Positions 16,256 through 24,588 of a stretch of 64,000 nt of DNA are shown one piece after another. The stretch spans positions 62,001 to 126,000 of the forward strand of contig CAJTPT010000002.1 in NCBI GenBank assembly GCA_910578545.1, given 5' to 3'. The stretch comes from an uncultured Christensenella sp. GTDB lineage: Bacteria > Bacillota > Clostridia > Christensenellales > Pumilibacteraceae. How positions within the stretch are numbered: the stretch's first letter is position 1; each line of letters begins with the position of its first letter. The notes below the pieces were generated by a model, which saw only the letters and a program-made list of their open reading frames with translations, made no database searches and was not told the origin of the DNA. Position numbers and translations under genes: made by a program.

Positions 16256-17926
16256 TTGCAACATAAAAAATTTGAGCCGATTTTAAAGGTGATTTTTTTG
16301 GGCGGAGTAGGCGAAATAGGCAAGAACATGACTGCGCTCGAGTTCGGCGAGGACATAATAATCATTGACTGCGGATCGACTTTCCCAACGTCCGATACAC
16401 CCGGCGTGGATCTTATTATACCCGATCCCGCGTATCTTCTGCTCAACAAGGATAAAATCCGCGGCATTGTTATAACACACGGTCACGAGGACCATATCGG
16501 TTCTGTTCCATACTTTTTAAAGGAATGCAACGTACCCGTATTCGGCACGCGGCTCACGCTTGCGTTGATAGAAAACAAACTGCGTGAAATGCACATCGAC
16601 AACGCCAAGTTAAACGTAGTTCAGCCCGGCAATACGGTTCAGCTCGGCCGCGCGTTCAAGGTTGAGTTTGTCAAGGTGTCGCACTCGATCGCGGGTTCAT
16701 GTGCTCTTTCCATATCAACGCCGGTCGGTACTGTTTTTCATACCGGTGACTTCAAGGTAGACTACACGCCGATTGACGGCAACATGATAGATCTTCAGCG
16801 CATAGCCGAAATAGGCAAGCAGGGCGTATTGCTGTTGCTTTGCGAAAGCACCAATGTCGAGCGTCCGGGTACGTCTATGAGCGAGGCGACGGTGGGGCGA
16901 TCTATGCGAAATATTTTTAACGAAAACAAGGATAGGCGGCTTATTATAGCTACGTTCGCTTCAAATATCCACCGCCTACAGCAGATTATAGACCTCGCGG
17001 CGGAATTCGGGCGAAAGGTCGCTTTTTCAGGTCGGTCAATGATAAACGTAGCGGAATGTGCCGCGCGCATAGGCGAGCTGAAAATTGACCGCTCGCAAAT
17101 AATAGATATCGAAAAGGTCAAAAACGTCGACGACAAAGATCTTGTTATATTGACTACCGGCAGTCAGGGCGAGCCGATGAGCGCATTAACTCGCATGGCG
17201 GCAGACGAGTTTTCCAAGGTAAAGCTCGGGTTTAACGATACGGTAATACTCTCGGCGCACCCCATACCGGGCAACGAACGCATGGTGTATTCCGTCATAA
17301 ACAATATATACCGCCATGGCGCACGCGTTATTTACGAAAGCCTTGCCGAGCTTCACGTTTCCGGACATGCCTGCCGCGACGAGCTGTCGCTTATGCACGC
17401 ACTGTTAAAGCCGCAATATTTCATTCCCGTGCACGGCGAGCACAGACACCTGCAAAAGCACGCCGAGCTTGCTGTCGCAATGGGCGAAATGCCGTCGCAT
17501 ATAATAATAACCGATATAGGCGATTGCGTGTACGTTTCGCACAAAACGTTTAAGATAGGTGAACAGGTTGCTTCGGGCAGTCTTTTGGTCGACGGATTGG
17601 GCGTGGGCGATACCGACAGTTCGGTTTTGCGCGACAGGAAGCACCTTGCCGAGGATGGACTCGTTATTGCCGTTATTTGCATAGATGAGCTTTCGGGTAC
17701 CGTTTCCGCAATGGATATCACGTCGCGCGGGTTTGCGTACGACAAGGACGGCTCCGACTTCTTTGACGGCTGTCGCGACGCGGTGGGGCGCATACTTAAC
17801 GGTTTGGATTTGCGTAGTAGCGACAGAAATATGCTTAACAACACCATTCGCAAAGAGCTTAAAAACTATATATTCAAAATGACTCGCCGAAGCCCCATGA
17901 TTTTACCCATGGTAATAGATTGCTGA
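16256..17926 (+). CDS. rnj: Ribonuclease J (beta-CASP metallo-beta-lactamase)
   Basis: A 556-residue RNase J, the 5'-3' exo- and endoribonuclease central to mRNA decay and rRNA maturation in Firmicutes. The metallo-beta-lactamase core shows HGHEDH at residues 75-80 and TGDFKVD. The beta-CASP part carries CESTNVERPG and LTTGSQGEPMSAL. The C-terminal region has HVSGHA and VHGEHRH, which complete the zinc site and RNA clamp. The start is TTG, supported by GGAGG seven bases upstream and by the N-terminus aligning with the family. Only one copy is in the window. The U32 gene follows one base after the stop. Confidence 0.95.
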   Translation: MQHKKFEPILKVIFLGGVGEIGKNMTALEFGEDIIIIDCGSTFPTSDTPGVDLIIPDPAYLLLNKDKIRGIVITHGHEDHIGSVPYFLKECNVPVFGTRLTLALIENKLREMHIDNAKLNVVQPGNTVQLGRAFKVEFVKVSHSIAGSCALSISTPVGTVFHTGDFKVDYTPIDGNMIDLQRIAEIGKQGVLLLLCESTNVERPGTSMSEATVGRSMRNIFNENKDRRLIIATFASNIHRLQQIIDLAAEFGRKVAFSGRSMINVAECAARIGELKIDRSQIIDIEKVKNVDDKDLVILTTGSQGEPMSALTRMAADEFSKVKLGFNDTVILSAHPIPGNERMVYSVINNIYRHGARVIYESLAELHVSGHACRDELSLMHALLKPQYFIPVHGEHRHLQKHAELAVAMGEMPSHIIITDIGDCVYVSHKTFKIGEQVASGSLLVDGLGVGDTDSSVLRDRKHLAEDGLVIAVICIDELSGTVSAMDITSRGFAYDKDGSDFFDGCRDAVGRILNGLDLRSSDRNMLNNTIRKELKNYIFKMTRRSPMILPMVIDC

Positions 17927-17927
17927 T

Positions 17928-19109
17928 ATGATAAAACCCGAATTGTTAGCGCCTGCGGGCGATATGAAACGACTGGACGTTGCGCTCGAGTACGGCGCGG
18001 ACGCGGTGTACATTGCGGGCAAAAAGCTCGGTATGCGCGCCGCGTGCAAAAACTTCGATTACGAGGACTTAAAAGCCGCGTCGCTCGCCGCACACAGTCG
18101 CAACAAAAAGTTTTACGTCACGCTAAATATTTTCCCCAACGACGAGGATTTCGAGGGTGTGGACGAGTACGTGGAATACCTGCAAAGTCTGCACGTCGAC
18201 GGACTTATTATTTCCGACCTCGGCATGATAGAGCAGATAAGAAAAAAACATGCGTCGGTGCCTGTGCATGTTTCCACGCAGGCGAATATCATGAACGGCC
18301 GGACCGCAAAGGTGTACGCGGATATGGGCGTCAAGCGTATCGTTTTGGCGCGTGAGCTCAGCCTTGCCCAAATCCGCAAGATACGCGACGGCTTGCCAGA
18401 CAGCGTCGAGCTTGAAGCCTTTGTTCACGGCGCAATGTGCATATCGTATTCCGGTAGGTGTCTTTTGTCCAACTATTTGACGGGAAGATCCGCCAACCGC
18501 GGCGAATGCAATCAAGCGTGCAGAATGATTTTTACACCCGAAAAAAGTCAAGAACCGCTCGAGCTCGTCGAGGATGACGGCACGTATATATTCGGCGGCA
18601 ACGACCTTAATATGATAAGACACCTAAAAGAAATAGCCGACGCCGGCGTAAGCTCGTTTAAGATAGAGGGCAGGGTCAAGTCGGAATACTACGTCGCATG
18701 TATCGTCAACGCATACAGAAAGGCGCTCGACTGCGTTGCGGCGGGCAAGCCTATATCCGACGTGTATATCAACGAAACGGCAAAGGCGCCCAATCGCGGC
18801 TTTAACACGGGCTTCTACTTCGGGCAGCCTGTGCACGGCGAACAGTCCAAGTATTACGATTTTTGCGGCATAGTTATTGACGACCGTGCCGACGGCGCGG
18901 TGGTGGAAATGCGCAACCGCTTTAAAACGGGCGATAAGCTGGAGGTGCTAAGTCACGACGACGATTATCTTAACAAGATAATCGAGGTGCCGATTATGGA
19001 ATACGCCGACGGCGAGCGCATAACTGACGCCAAAATCCCCGCAAAGCGTGTAAAGCTGTTGGGCGTAAGACTTCCCGAGCTTGCCATGCTCCGTCGTCCG
19101 CAATGCTAA
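17928..19109 (+). CDS. Peptidase U32 family protein
   Basis: A 393-residue U32 family protein starting MIKPELLAPAGDMKRLDVAL, with the family pattern of a TIM-barrel-like N-domain. The signature is near residue 245 (FKIEGRVKSEYYVACIVNAY), with a cysteine cluster (CISYSGRCLLSNY and GECNQACR) typical of members thought to carry an iron-sulfur cluster. U32 proteins include the collagenase-like PrtC group and RNA-hydroxylation proteins such as RlhA and TrhP. The latter role fits the context after rnj and before rnpB better than protein degradation, but this is inference. The start is one base after rnj, so they are co-transcribed. Confidence 0.88.
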   Translation: MIKPELLAPAGDMKRLDVALEYGADAVYIAGKKLGMRAACKNFDYEDLKAASLAAHSRNKKFYVTLNIFPNDEDFEGVDEYVEYLQSLHVDGLIISDLGMIEQIRKKHASVPVHVSTQANIMNGRTAKVYADMGVKRIVLARELSLAQIRKIRDGLPDSVELEAFVHGAMCISYSGRCLLSNYLTGRSANRGECNQACRMIFTPEKSQEPLELVEDDGTYIFGGNDLNMIRHLKEIADAGVSSFKIEGRVKSEYYVACIVNAYRKALDCVAAGKPISDVYINETAKAPNRGFNTGFYFGQPVHGEQSKYYDFCGIVIDDRADGAVVEMRNRFKTGDKLEVLSHDDDYLNKIIEVPIMEYADGERITDAKIPAKRVKLLGVRLPELAMLRRPQC

Positions 19110-19133
19110 TATTGCGTTTTTGCGCACAAAAGC

Positions 19134-19162
19134 TTGATTTTAAAAAATCTCGGTGCTATAAT
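19134..19162 (+). promoter_or_regulatory. Promoter of rnpB
   Basis: TTGATT (19134-19139), a 17-bp spacer, then a perfect TATAAT (19157-19162). Predicted start near 19169, at the first base pair of the RNase P RNA P1 helix. Confidence 0.8.
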
Positions 19163-19167
19163 GGTTA

Positions 19168-19480
19168 CGAGATGACCGGACGGTTGCGTTTTTAACGAGG
19201 AAAGTCCGAACACCGCAGGACAGAACGCCGGCTAACTACCGGTGAAGGCGACTTCAAGGAAAGTGCAACAGAAAATTACCGCCCATTAGGGTAAGGATGA
19301 AAAGGCGAGGTAAGAGCTCACCGTCAAAACGGTAACGTTTTGAGCCGTGTAAACCCCGTTCGGTGCAAGACAAAGGGTTAAGGTTGTCCGCCGTCCTTTA
19401 CAATCGCTCGACCTGTACGGCAACGTATAGGCAAGATAGATAACCGTCAAAACAGAATTCGGCTTACGGGTCATACTCGC
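19168..19480 (+). ncRNA. rnpB: RNase P RNA, bacterial class A
   Basis: The catalytic RNA that removes 5' leaders from precursor tRNAs. Conserved blocks are present in order: GAGGAAAGTCCG (CR-I), CAGGACAGAACGCCGGCTAA, ACAGAAAATTACCGCC, GAGGTAAGAGCTCACCG, GTGTAAACCCC with GGTGCAAG, and near the 3' end AGATAGATAACCGTC (CR-V) with ACAGAATTCGGCTTA. The 5' CGAGATGACC pairs with 3' GGTCATACTCG to close P1, which sets both ends. The TACCGCC/GAGGTAAG layout looks type A rather than the Bacillus type B. A strong terminator follows directly. Its protein-side modulator, rnpM, is at 47063. Confidence 0.96.
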
Positions 19481-19514
19481 GTCCATAGACAGAACAGTCT
19501 ATGGACATTTTTTA
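19481..19514 (+). terminator. Terminator of rnpB
   Basis: GTCCATAGAC (19481-19490) pairs perfectly with GTCTATGGAC (19497-19506) around a 6-nt loop, followed by ATTTTTT. It lies between rnpB and the convergent sigK. Confidence 0.9.
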
Positions 19515-19528
19515 TGTAAGTACGCCGT

Positions 19529-20206
19529 TTACTGAATGATTTTGGATATTTTGGCAATAGCGCGTTTTTCTATACGCGATACGTACGATCGCGAAATTTT
19601 TAGCTTGCTTGCAACTTCCGATTGCGTATACGCATTATTATCCGTCATTCCGTACCGCAGGGAAATAACCTCGCGTTCCATATCTGTCAAAGAGCTTTGC
19701 ATAATCTCTTTTACCTTTTCCATTACGAGGCTGTTTTCTATGCTTGCAAAGCTATCGTTCGGCTGTGGAATAACGTCCATCAGCGCTATATCGTTTCCTT
19801 CCTTATCCGTTCCGACGGAATCAAAAAGACTGACCGCTTGACGGTGCTTTTTGTTCGACCTTATGTACATCAGTATTTCGTTTTCTATGCACTTTGCGGC
19901 GTATGTCGTAAGCTGACAGCCCTTGTTCGGCTCAAAGGTTTCTATACCCTTGATAAGTCCGATACTGCCGACACTTATCAGATCGTCGGCTTCGCCCGCG
20001 TTGTTATACTTTTTTACTATGTGCGCGACAAGCCGAAGATTATGCTTGACAAGAATATCGTATGCTTCGCGGTCGCCGTTTTTGTATTTCTCGAAATACG
20101 CCTTTTCCTCTTCGGGGGAAAGCGGTTTGGGGAACGATCCGTTGTTGTTGACAAACGACGTAAAAAAGAATATGCGCGACAAAAACGCCATAAAAGTTTC
20201 AAAAAC
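19529..20206 (-). CDS. sigK: Sporulation sigma factor SigK (pro-sigma-K)
   Basis: A 225-residue late mother-cell sigma factor. Region 2 shows NLRLVAHIVKKY, then DLISVGSIGLIKGIETF and TTYAAKCIENEILMYIR. Region 4 ends with SEVASKLKISRSYVSRIEKRA. The hydrophobic N-terminus (MVFETFMAFLSRIFFFTSF) before the conserved core matches the pro-sequence that SpoIVFB-type protease removes. The start chosen has GGAGGTGTGAG directly before it; six further upstream codons would include that site. The gene is uninterrupted, with no skin-type element. It converges on rnpB. The sigma-E-type promoter upstream fits the known cascade, in which SigE drives sigK. Confidence 0.93.
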   Translation of the reverse strand, partial: VFETFMAFLSRIFFFTSFVNNNGSFPKPLSPEEEKAYFEKYKNGDREAYDILVKHNLRLVAHIVKKYNNAGEADDLISVGSIGLIKGIETFEPNKGCQLTTYAAKCIENEILMYIRSNKKHRQAVSLFDSVGTDKEGNDIALMDVIPQPNDSFASIENSLVMEKVKEIMQSSLTDMEREVISLRYGMTDNNAYTQSEVASKLKISRSYVSRIEKRAIAKISKIIQ

Positions 20207-20240
20207 CATCTCACACCTCCGCAAGTTCGGTCGGAGTTAT

Positions 20241-20269
20241 ATTGTATGCCGATATTTGTCGAAATTTGC
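20241..20269 (-). promoter_or_regulatory. Sigma-E-type promoter of sigK
   Basis: On the minus strand GCAAATT (20263-20269) is followed, after exactly 14 bp, by CATACAAT (20241-20248). The -10 box matches the Bacillus sigma-E consensus CATACAnT fully and the -35 box matches KMATATT at 6 of 7 positions. No TTGACA/TATAAT pair was seen in the same gap for this strand. Confidence 0.75.
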
Positions 20270-20364
20270 CTGTCCGTATTTTTTTGTGTAAAACTATATT
20301 GGGACCGTACGTTAGAAAAGTATTACCGTCTTTTCTTTTTTTCCGAAAGAGATAAGGAAAATTC

Positions 20365-20393
20365 TTGCAATTACAAAAACAATCTGTTACAAT
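20365..20393 (+). promoter_or_regulatory. Promoter of the GT-C-like membrane protein gene
   Basis: TTGCAA (20365-20370), a 17-bp spacer, then TACAAT (20388-20393). The predicted start near 20400 leaves only the in-frame TTG at 20416 as start codon, with AGAGGA nine bases before it. Confidence 0.65.
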
Positions 20394-20415
20394 GTACCCG
20401 AGAGGATATACGATT

Positions 20416-21930
20416 TTGAAATTTTTATCGACAAACGGCGCGTTTACCGCATCTGACATAACCGTAACCGTTTTATTATCGGCGTTTACGGTTGCGTGCT
20501 TTATCGCATTGATTGTCTTTTTGTGCAGACTTACCGACTATTCGGGTTCGGGAAAAAACGTTTTGGCAACCCTGCTACTATTACTCGGAATAGGCTTGGC
20601 GCTCAGGCTGGTCATAGCGCTGTGTATACGCGGCTACCGCGGCGATTACGCGCTGTATACTGATATGTTTGATTACCTAAAGGTAAAAGGCGTTAACGGG
20701 TATTATAAGGGCGACAGCTCTTCGGTGCTTTATCCTATAGTTTACTTTATCTATTTGATATTCGGCGGGCTGTCCAACGCAATGGGGTTATCCGAGCACG
20801 AGCTTGGTATGCAGTTTATGATAAAGCTTCCGCTCATAATAGCCGACCTTGTTTCTGCTGTGTTTGTGTACAAGCTTGCCGCTAAGTATTGGAATAAAGC
20901 GATCGCGCTTGTTATTACTGCGTTCGTGTGTGTGTGCCCGATATTCTTTATCGGCTCGACTATATACAACACGCCCGTAACTTTTACGGTTATGTTTGTT
21001 ACTATTGCGTGCTATTATCTTGCAAAAAAGAACTACGCCGTGACGATAGCTCTATCAACTGCGGCGGCGTTCGGCAGTCGAGAGGGAATATATATTTTTC
21101 CCATCGTCGCTGTGTTTTGCGTTTTTCATTTTGTCCGCGCGATAATCTGTGCGCGAAGGGACAAGCCGTCGTTCAAGGGCATGTTTGCCGCAGATTACAG
21201 TGCGGCTATAACCGTGCCTACGGCGTTTATCGGATCGCTTATGATCGCGTACGTTTTAGGGCTTCCCATGCTCACGTCGTACAGTTTAAATCCGTTTAAA
21301 TATATTTACGAATTTTTGCTTGCCCCGCTCGGCACGATAAAGACCTTTACTGCGGACGGACTTAGCATCTATTCTGTATTCGGGCGCAACCGGGCGCTGC
21401 CCGACGCGAGATTCCCCGCGTGGCTGTTTGCGTGTATTTTCGGAGCGATAGTCACGGCCGTCGTGTGTATCGTTTATTTTACCAAGCGCAACCGCGCAAC
21501 GCTGGTCATGCTTATCGGGTTTGCGCTTTTCACCATGCAACTATACTATCCGGACAGCTACGGCGCCGGAATGCAAAGCGTGCTGTTAATTCTTGTTGCG
21601 GCATATGCGCTTGTTCGCGACAAACGCATACTTACCGTAATATTCGCTACAGGCTTGTGCTATGCGGTAAACGGCCTGTGCGCGGTTGCCAACATGGGAC
21701 AACTGAATAATCTGAGCGATTACGTTTTAAACGAGAATCTTCCCACAACGGGCATAAACGCGGTGACTATCGCTTGCTCGGTGTTTGCTGTGCTCGCACA
21801 CGCTTACTATACCGTTGTAACGGTAAGCGTTGGCATGACCGGGCAAAAGAAACCGCTCGAAGAACAGACGTCGTTTGTCGGAAGTATGAAGGACTATTTT
21901 TCGTTTAAGCGGACTGAGCGTGCGGAATAA
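20416..21930 (+). CDS. GT-C-like multi-pass membrane protein
   Basis: About 504 residues with ten or more predicted membrane helices. The region after the second helix reads LRLVIALCIRGYRGDYALYTD, an acidic first-loop motif like that of GT-C glycosyltransferases using polyprenyl-phosphate sugars. FGSREGIYIFPI and a C-terminal block of alternating helices support this. An envelope glycan or lipid-glycosylation role is inference; no acceptor can be named. The frame extends upstream to 20365, but that part overlaps a good promoter, so TTG at 20416 is chosen. It stands alone between sigK and yifB with its own promoter, and yifB begins 33 bases downstream. Confidence 0.6.
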   Translation: MKFLSTNGAFTASDITVTVLLSAFTVACFIALIVFLCRLTDYSGSGKNVLATLLLLLGIGLALRLVIALCIRGYRGDYALYTDMFDYLKVKGVNGYYKGDSSSVLYPIVYFIYLIFGGLSNAMGLSEHELGMQFMIKLPLIIADLVSAVFVYKLAAKYWNKAIALVITAFVCVCPIFFIGSTIYNTPVTFTVMFVTIACYYLAKKNYAVTIALSTAAAFGSREGIYIFPIVAVFCVFHFVRAIICARRDKPSFKGMFAADYSAAITVPTAFIGSLMIAYVLGLPMLTSYSLNPFKYIYEFLLAPLGTIKTFTADGLSIYSVFGRNRALPDARFPAWLFACIFGAIVTAVVCIVYFTKRNRATLVMLIGFALFTMQLYYPDSYGAGMQSVLLILVAAYALVRDKRILTVIFATGLCYAVNGLCAVANMGQLNNLSDYVLNENLPTTGINAVTIACSVFAVLAHAYYTVVTVSVGMTGQKKPLEEQTSFVGSMKDYFSFKRTERAE

Positions 21931-21963
21931 CCGCGTCGCTTTTTGTGGAGGGCAAGGCGTATA

Positions 21964-23508
21964 ATGCTTGCTAAAATAAACAGCTATGCGCTTAACGGGC
22001 TCGAGGGCTACGGCGTAACGGTGGAAGTGGATATTCACGCGGGCATTCCAAACTTTGACGTTGTGGGACTGCCTGATACTGCAATTAAGGAATCGCGCGA
22101 GCGTGTGCGTTCGGCTGTCAAAAACAGCGGATACGACTTTTCGCCCCGCCGCATTACCGTCAACCTTGCACCCGCGTACACAAAAAAAGAAGGGCCTACG
22201 TTCGACCTTGCGATTGCACTGGGGATTTTGGTGTCCACCGAACAGGCAGGTATGGACGAAAACAACAAGCCGCTTCCATCAATACGCGATTACGTATTTT
22301 TGGGTGAGCTGTCGCTTTCGGGCGAGGTGACGCGCATAAACGGTGTAATGCCAATGCTTATTGCGGCGCGCGAGCACGGGGTAAAAAAGATAGTCATTCC
22401 CAAGGCTAATTCCAACGAGGCCAAATACATATGCGGAATAGACGTTTACGCGGTAGGTACACTTCGCGACGCTGTGTCGCTTATAAACGGTGAGACGCGC
22501 GAGCCTATCGAAAAAAGCGACGTCGTGCTTGGCGGAATAGGTAGGGCTTGTGAGGATTTAAAGTTCGTCAAGGGTCAGTTCGCAGCCAAGCGTGCGCTCG
22601 AGATAGCTGCGGCGGGCGGTCATAATATACTGATGATTGGATCGCCGGGCGGCGGCAAAACAATGCTTGCCAAATGCCTGCCCGGAATACTGCCAGATTT
22701 AACGGAGCAGGAAGCGCTCGAAACGACTAAAATTCATTCGGTCGCGGGCATACTCGACGCGGAGCGCGGTATTGTTACATCGCGCCCTTTCCGTAGTCCG
22801 CATCACACTACAAGCCGAGTAGCGCTTACGGGTGGCGGCTCGTCTGCAAAGCCGGGCGAAATAAGCTTTTCGCACAACGGCGTACTTTTTTTGGACGAGC
22901 TTCCCGAATACCCGCGTAGCGTATTGGAAATACTTCGTCAGCCGTTAGAGGATGGTGTGGTTACGGTATCTCGTGCGGCGCGGTCGGTTGAATATCCCGC
23001 AAACTTTATGCTCGTTGCAAGCATGAATCCCTGTCCGTGCGGATATTACGGTTCGACGACACACACATGTTCGTGCTCGCCGTCGCAGATACAAAAATAC
23101 ATGTCGAGAATATCTGGGCCGTTGCTCGACAGAATAGATTTACATATCGAGGTGGACGAGGTAAACTACGACGATTTGACTAAGGACGTGCAGACGGAAA
23201 GCTCTGCGCAAGTCAAGGCTCGAGTAAATGCCGCACGTGCAATCCAGACTACGCGGTACGCGGGAACCGGCGTTTATTCCAATGCCAAAATGACGAGCGA
23301 GATGATAAAAAAATATTGCGCCCTCGACGCGGCGGGCGAAAAAATATTGCAAGCAGCGTTCGATAGGCTCGGCATGTCGGCGCGTGCTTATACGCGTATT
23401 CTAAAGGTAGCGCGAACGATAGCCGACCTCGACGGGCAGGAAAGAATCTTGTCGCGGCACGTTGCGGAAGCCGTCATGTACCGTTCATTGGATAAGGCGG
23501 TAAAATGA
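21964..23508 (+). CDS. yifB: YifB/ComM family Mg-chelatase-like AAA+ ATPase
   Basis: A 514-residue protein with an N-terminal Lon-protease-like fold (about 1-170), then a Mg-chelatase AAA+ module. Walker A is GSPGGGKTMLAKC (about residue 224) and Walker B is VLFLDELPEY. A cysteine cluster, NPCPCGYYGSTTHTCSCS, precedes the C-terminal helical lid. The ComM relatives act as hexameric branch-migration helicases during integration of transformed DNA. That suits the next gene, dprA, whose start overlaps this stop. An ATG with GGAGGG eleven bases upstream is chosen over a GTG seven codons earlier that overlaps the ribosome site. Confidence 0.93.
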   Translation: MLAKINSYALNGLEGYGVTVEVDIHAGIPNFDVVGLPDTAIKESRERVRSAVKNSGYDFSPRRITVNLAPAYTKKEGPTFDLAIALGILVSTEQAGMDENNKPLPSIRDYVFLGELSLSGEVTRINGVMPMLIAAREHGVKKIVIPKANSNEAKYICGIDVYAVGTLRDAVSLINGETREPIEKSDVVLGGIGRACEDLKFVKGQFAAKRALEIAAAGGHNILMIGSPGGGKTMLAKCLPGILPDLTEQEALETTKIHSVAGILDAERGIVTSRPFRSPHHTTSRVALTGGGSSAKPGEISFSHNGVLFLDELPEYPRSVLEILRQPLEDGVVTVSRAARSVEYPANFMLVASMNPCPCGYYGSTTHTCSCSPSQIQKYMSRISGPLLDRIDLHIEVDEVNYDDLTKDVQTESSAQVKARVNAARAIQTTRYAGTGVYSNAKMTSEMIKKYCALDAAGEKILQAAFDRLGMSARAYTRILKVARTIADLDGQERILSRHVAEAVMYRSLDKAVK

Positions 23509-24572
23509 TGTTACTGTCCGATTTGTATCTGTGGTTGTCGTACTCGCACGTATCGACGCCCAAAATAAACAAGATAACGGAAAAGCTTTCGCCGTCACAG
23601 CTGTGGGATACCTTCGACGACGAAACAAGGTACGCGCTTGACGAAAAGACGTACAATATGTTAAAGCGTACGCGCAACGTCGAGTTTATAGAGCGCGCCA
23701 AGTTCTATCTTGAAACAAATAATATTAAGTATATCACGCGCGCCGACCCGCTTTTTCCCGAAAGCTTGGCGCAAAAGGAAGTTAATCCGCCGTCCGTGCT
23801 GTATTATAAGGGCGATATAACTTTACTTCGTGAGCCTTGCATTGCCGTTGTCGGAACGCGTAGAGCCTCGCAGTACGGCAAATACGTTACGCAAAAGATT
23901 GTTTCCGAACTTGCGGGCACGTTTACAATAGTCAGCGGCATGGCGACGGGCATAGACGGATTCGCGCACCGCGCGGCGCTCGAAGTCGGCGGAAAGACAG
24001 TTGCGGTATTGGGTAGCGGACTGTTTAATGCGTCGCCGTCATCCAATCTTCGACTGTTTGACGAAATCTGTCAAAAAGGCTTGGTTTTGAGCGAATACAC
24101 CCCCGACACTCACGCATCCGAATATACTTTTCCGCAACGCAACAGACTAATCAGCGGGCTTAGCAAGGGTGTGCTCGTAGTGGAAGCGGCGGCTAAGAGC
24201 GGCTCGCTTATCACGGCAGACTGTGCGCTCGAGCAAGGTCGCGACGTATTTGCCGTGCCCGGCGATATAGATAAGCCGCGCTCGCAAGGCACCAATCAGC
24301 TTATTAAAAACGGCGGTGTTCCCGTAACGTGCGCGGAAGATATCTTTGATTATTACAATGTGTCGGGCAAAAAAAAGTCAGAGCAAAAAACGATTGCGCT
24401 CGATTTTGCCGAACAGCGGGTTATGGACGTTTTAGAGCAAGGCGAAAAGTCGTTTGACGGACTTGTTGAATGTTGCGGTATGACGGTGCCCGAGCTTAAT
24501 ACCGCATTGTCCGCGCTTTTGATATACGGACTTATTCATGAAAAATCAAAAAATTTATATTGTGTTTCTTAG
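23505..24572 (+). CDS. dprA: DNA-processing protein DprA
   Basis: 355 residues. DprA binds incoming single-stranded DNA and loads RecA during natural transformation. The Rossmann-like core shows VVGTRRASQYG, SGMATGIDGFAHRAAL and FPQRNRLISGLSKGVLVVEA. An N-terminal helical region (about 1-80) precedes it and a C-terminal winged-helix DprA domain (about 295-355) ends it. The start overlaps the yifB stop by four bases (ATGA), so the two are translationally coupled. Together they suggest DNA uptake capacity, though no com pilus genes are in view. topA follows after 16 bases. Confidence 0.95.
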   Translation: MMLLSDLYLWLSYSHVSTPKINKITEKLSPSQLWDTFDDETRYALDEKTYNMLKRTRNVEFIERAKFYLETNNIKYITRADPLFPESLAQKEVNPPSVLYYKGDITLLREPCIAVVGTRRASQYGKYVTQKIVSELAGTFTIVSGMATGIDGFAHRAALEVGGKTVAVLGSGLFNASPSSNLRLFDEICQKGLVLSEYTPDTHASEYTFPQRNRLISGLSKGVLVVEAAAKSGSLITADCALEQGRDVFAVPGDIDKPRSQGTNQLIKNGGVPVTCAEDIFDYYNVSGKKKSEQKTIALDFAEQRVMDVLEQGEKSFDGLVECCGMTVPELNTALSALLIYGLIHEKSKNLYCVS

Positions 24573-24588
24573 GTAAAGGAGATTTAAC

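Noticed and set aside
20295..20345. GAAAAG/CTTTTC hairpin with T-run downstream of the sigK promoter region as a terminator
   Set aside because: Only six weak base pairs and no plus-strand transcript is known to end here; not strong enough to list.
19622..20419. 265-codon open frame on the plus strand opposite sigK
   Set aside because: sigK on the other strand has all sigma motifs and a sigma-E promoter; this frame has none.
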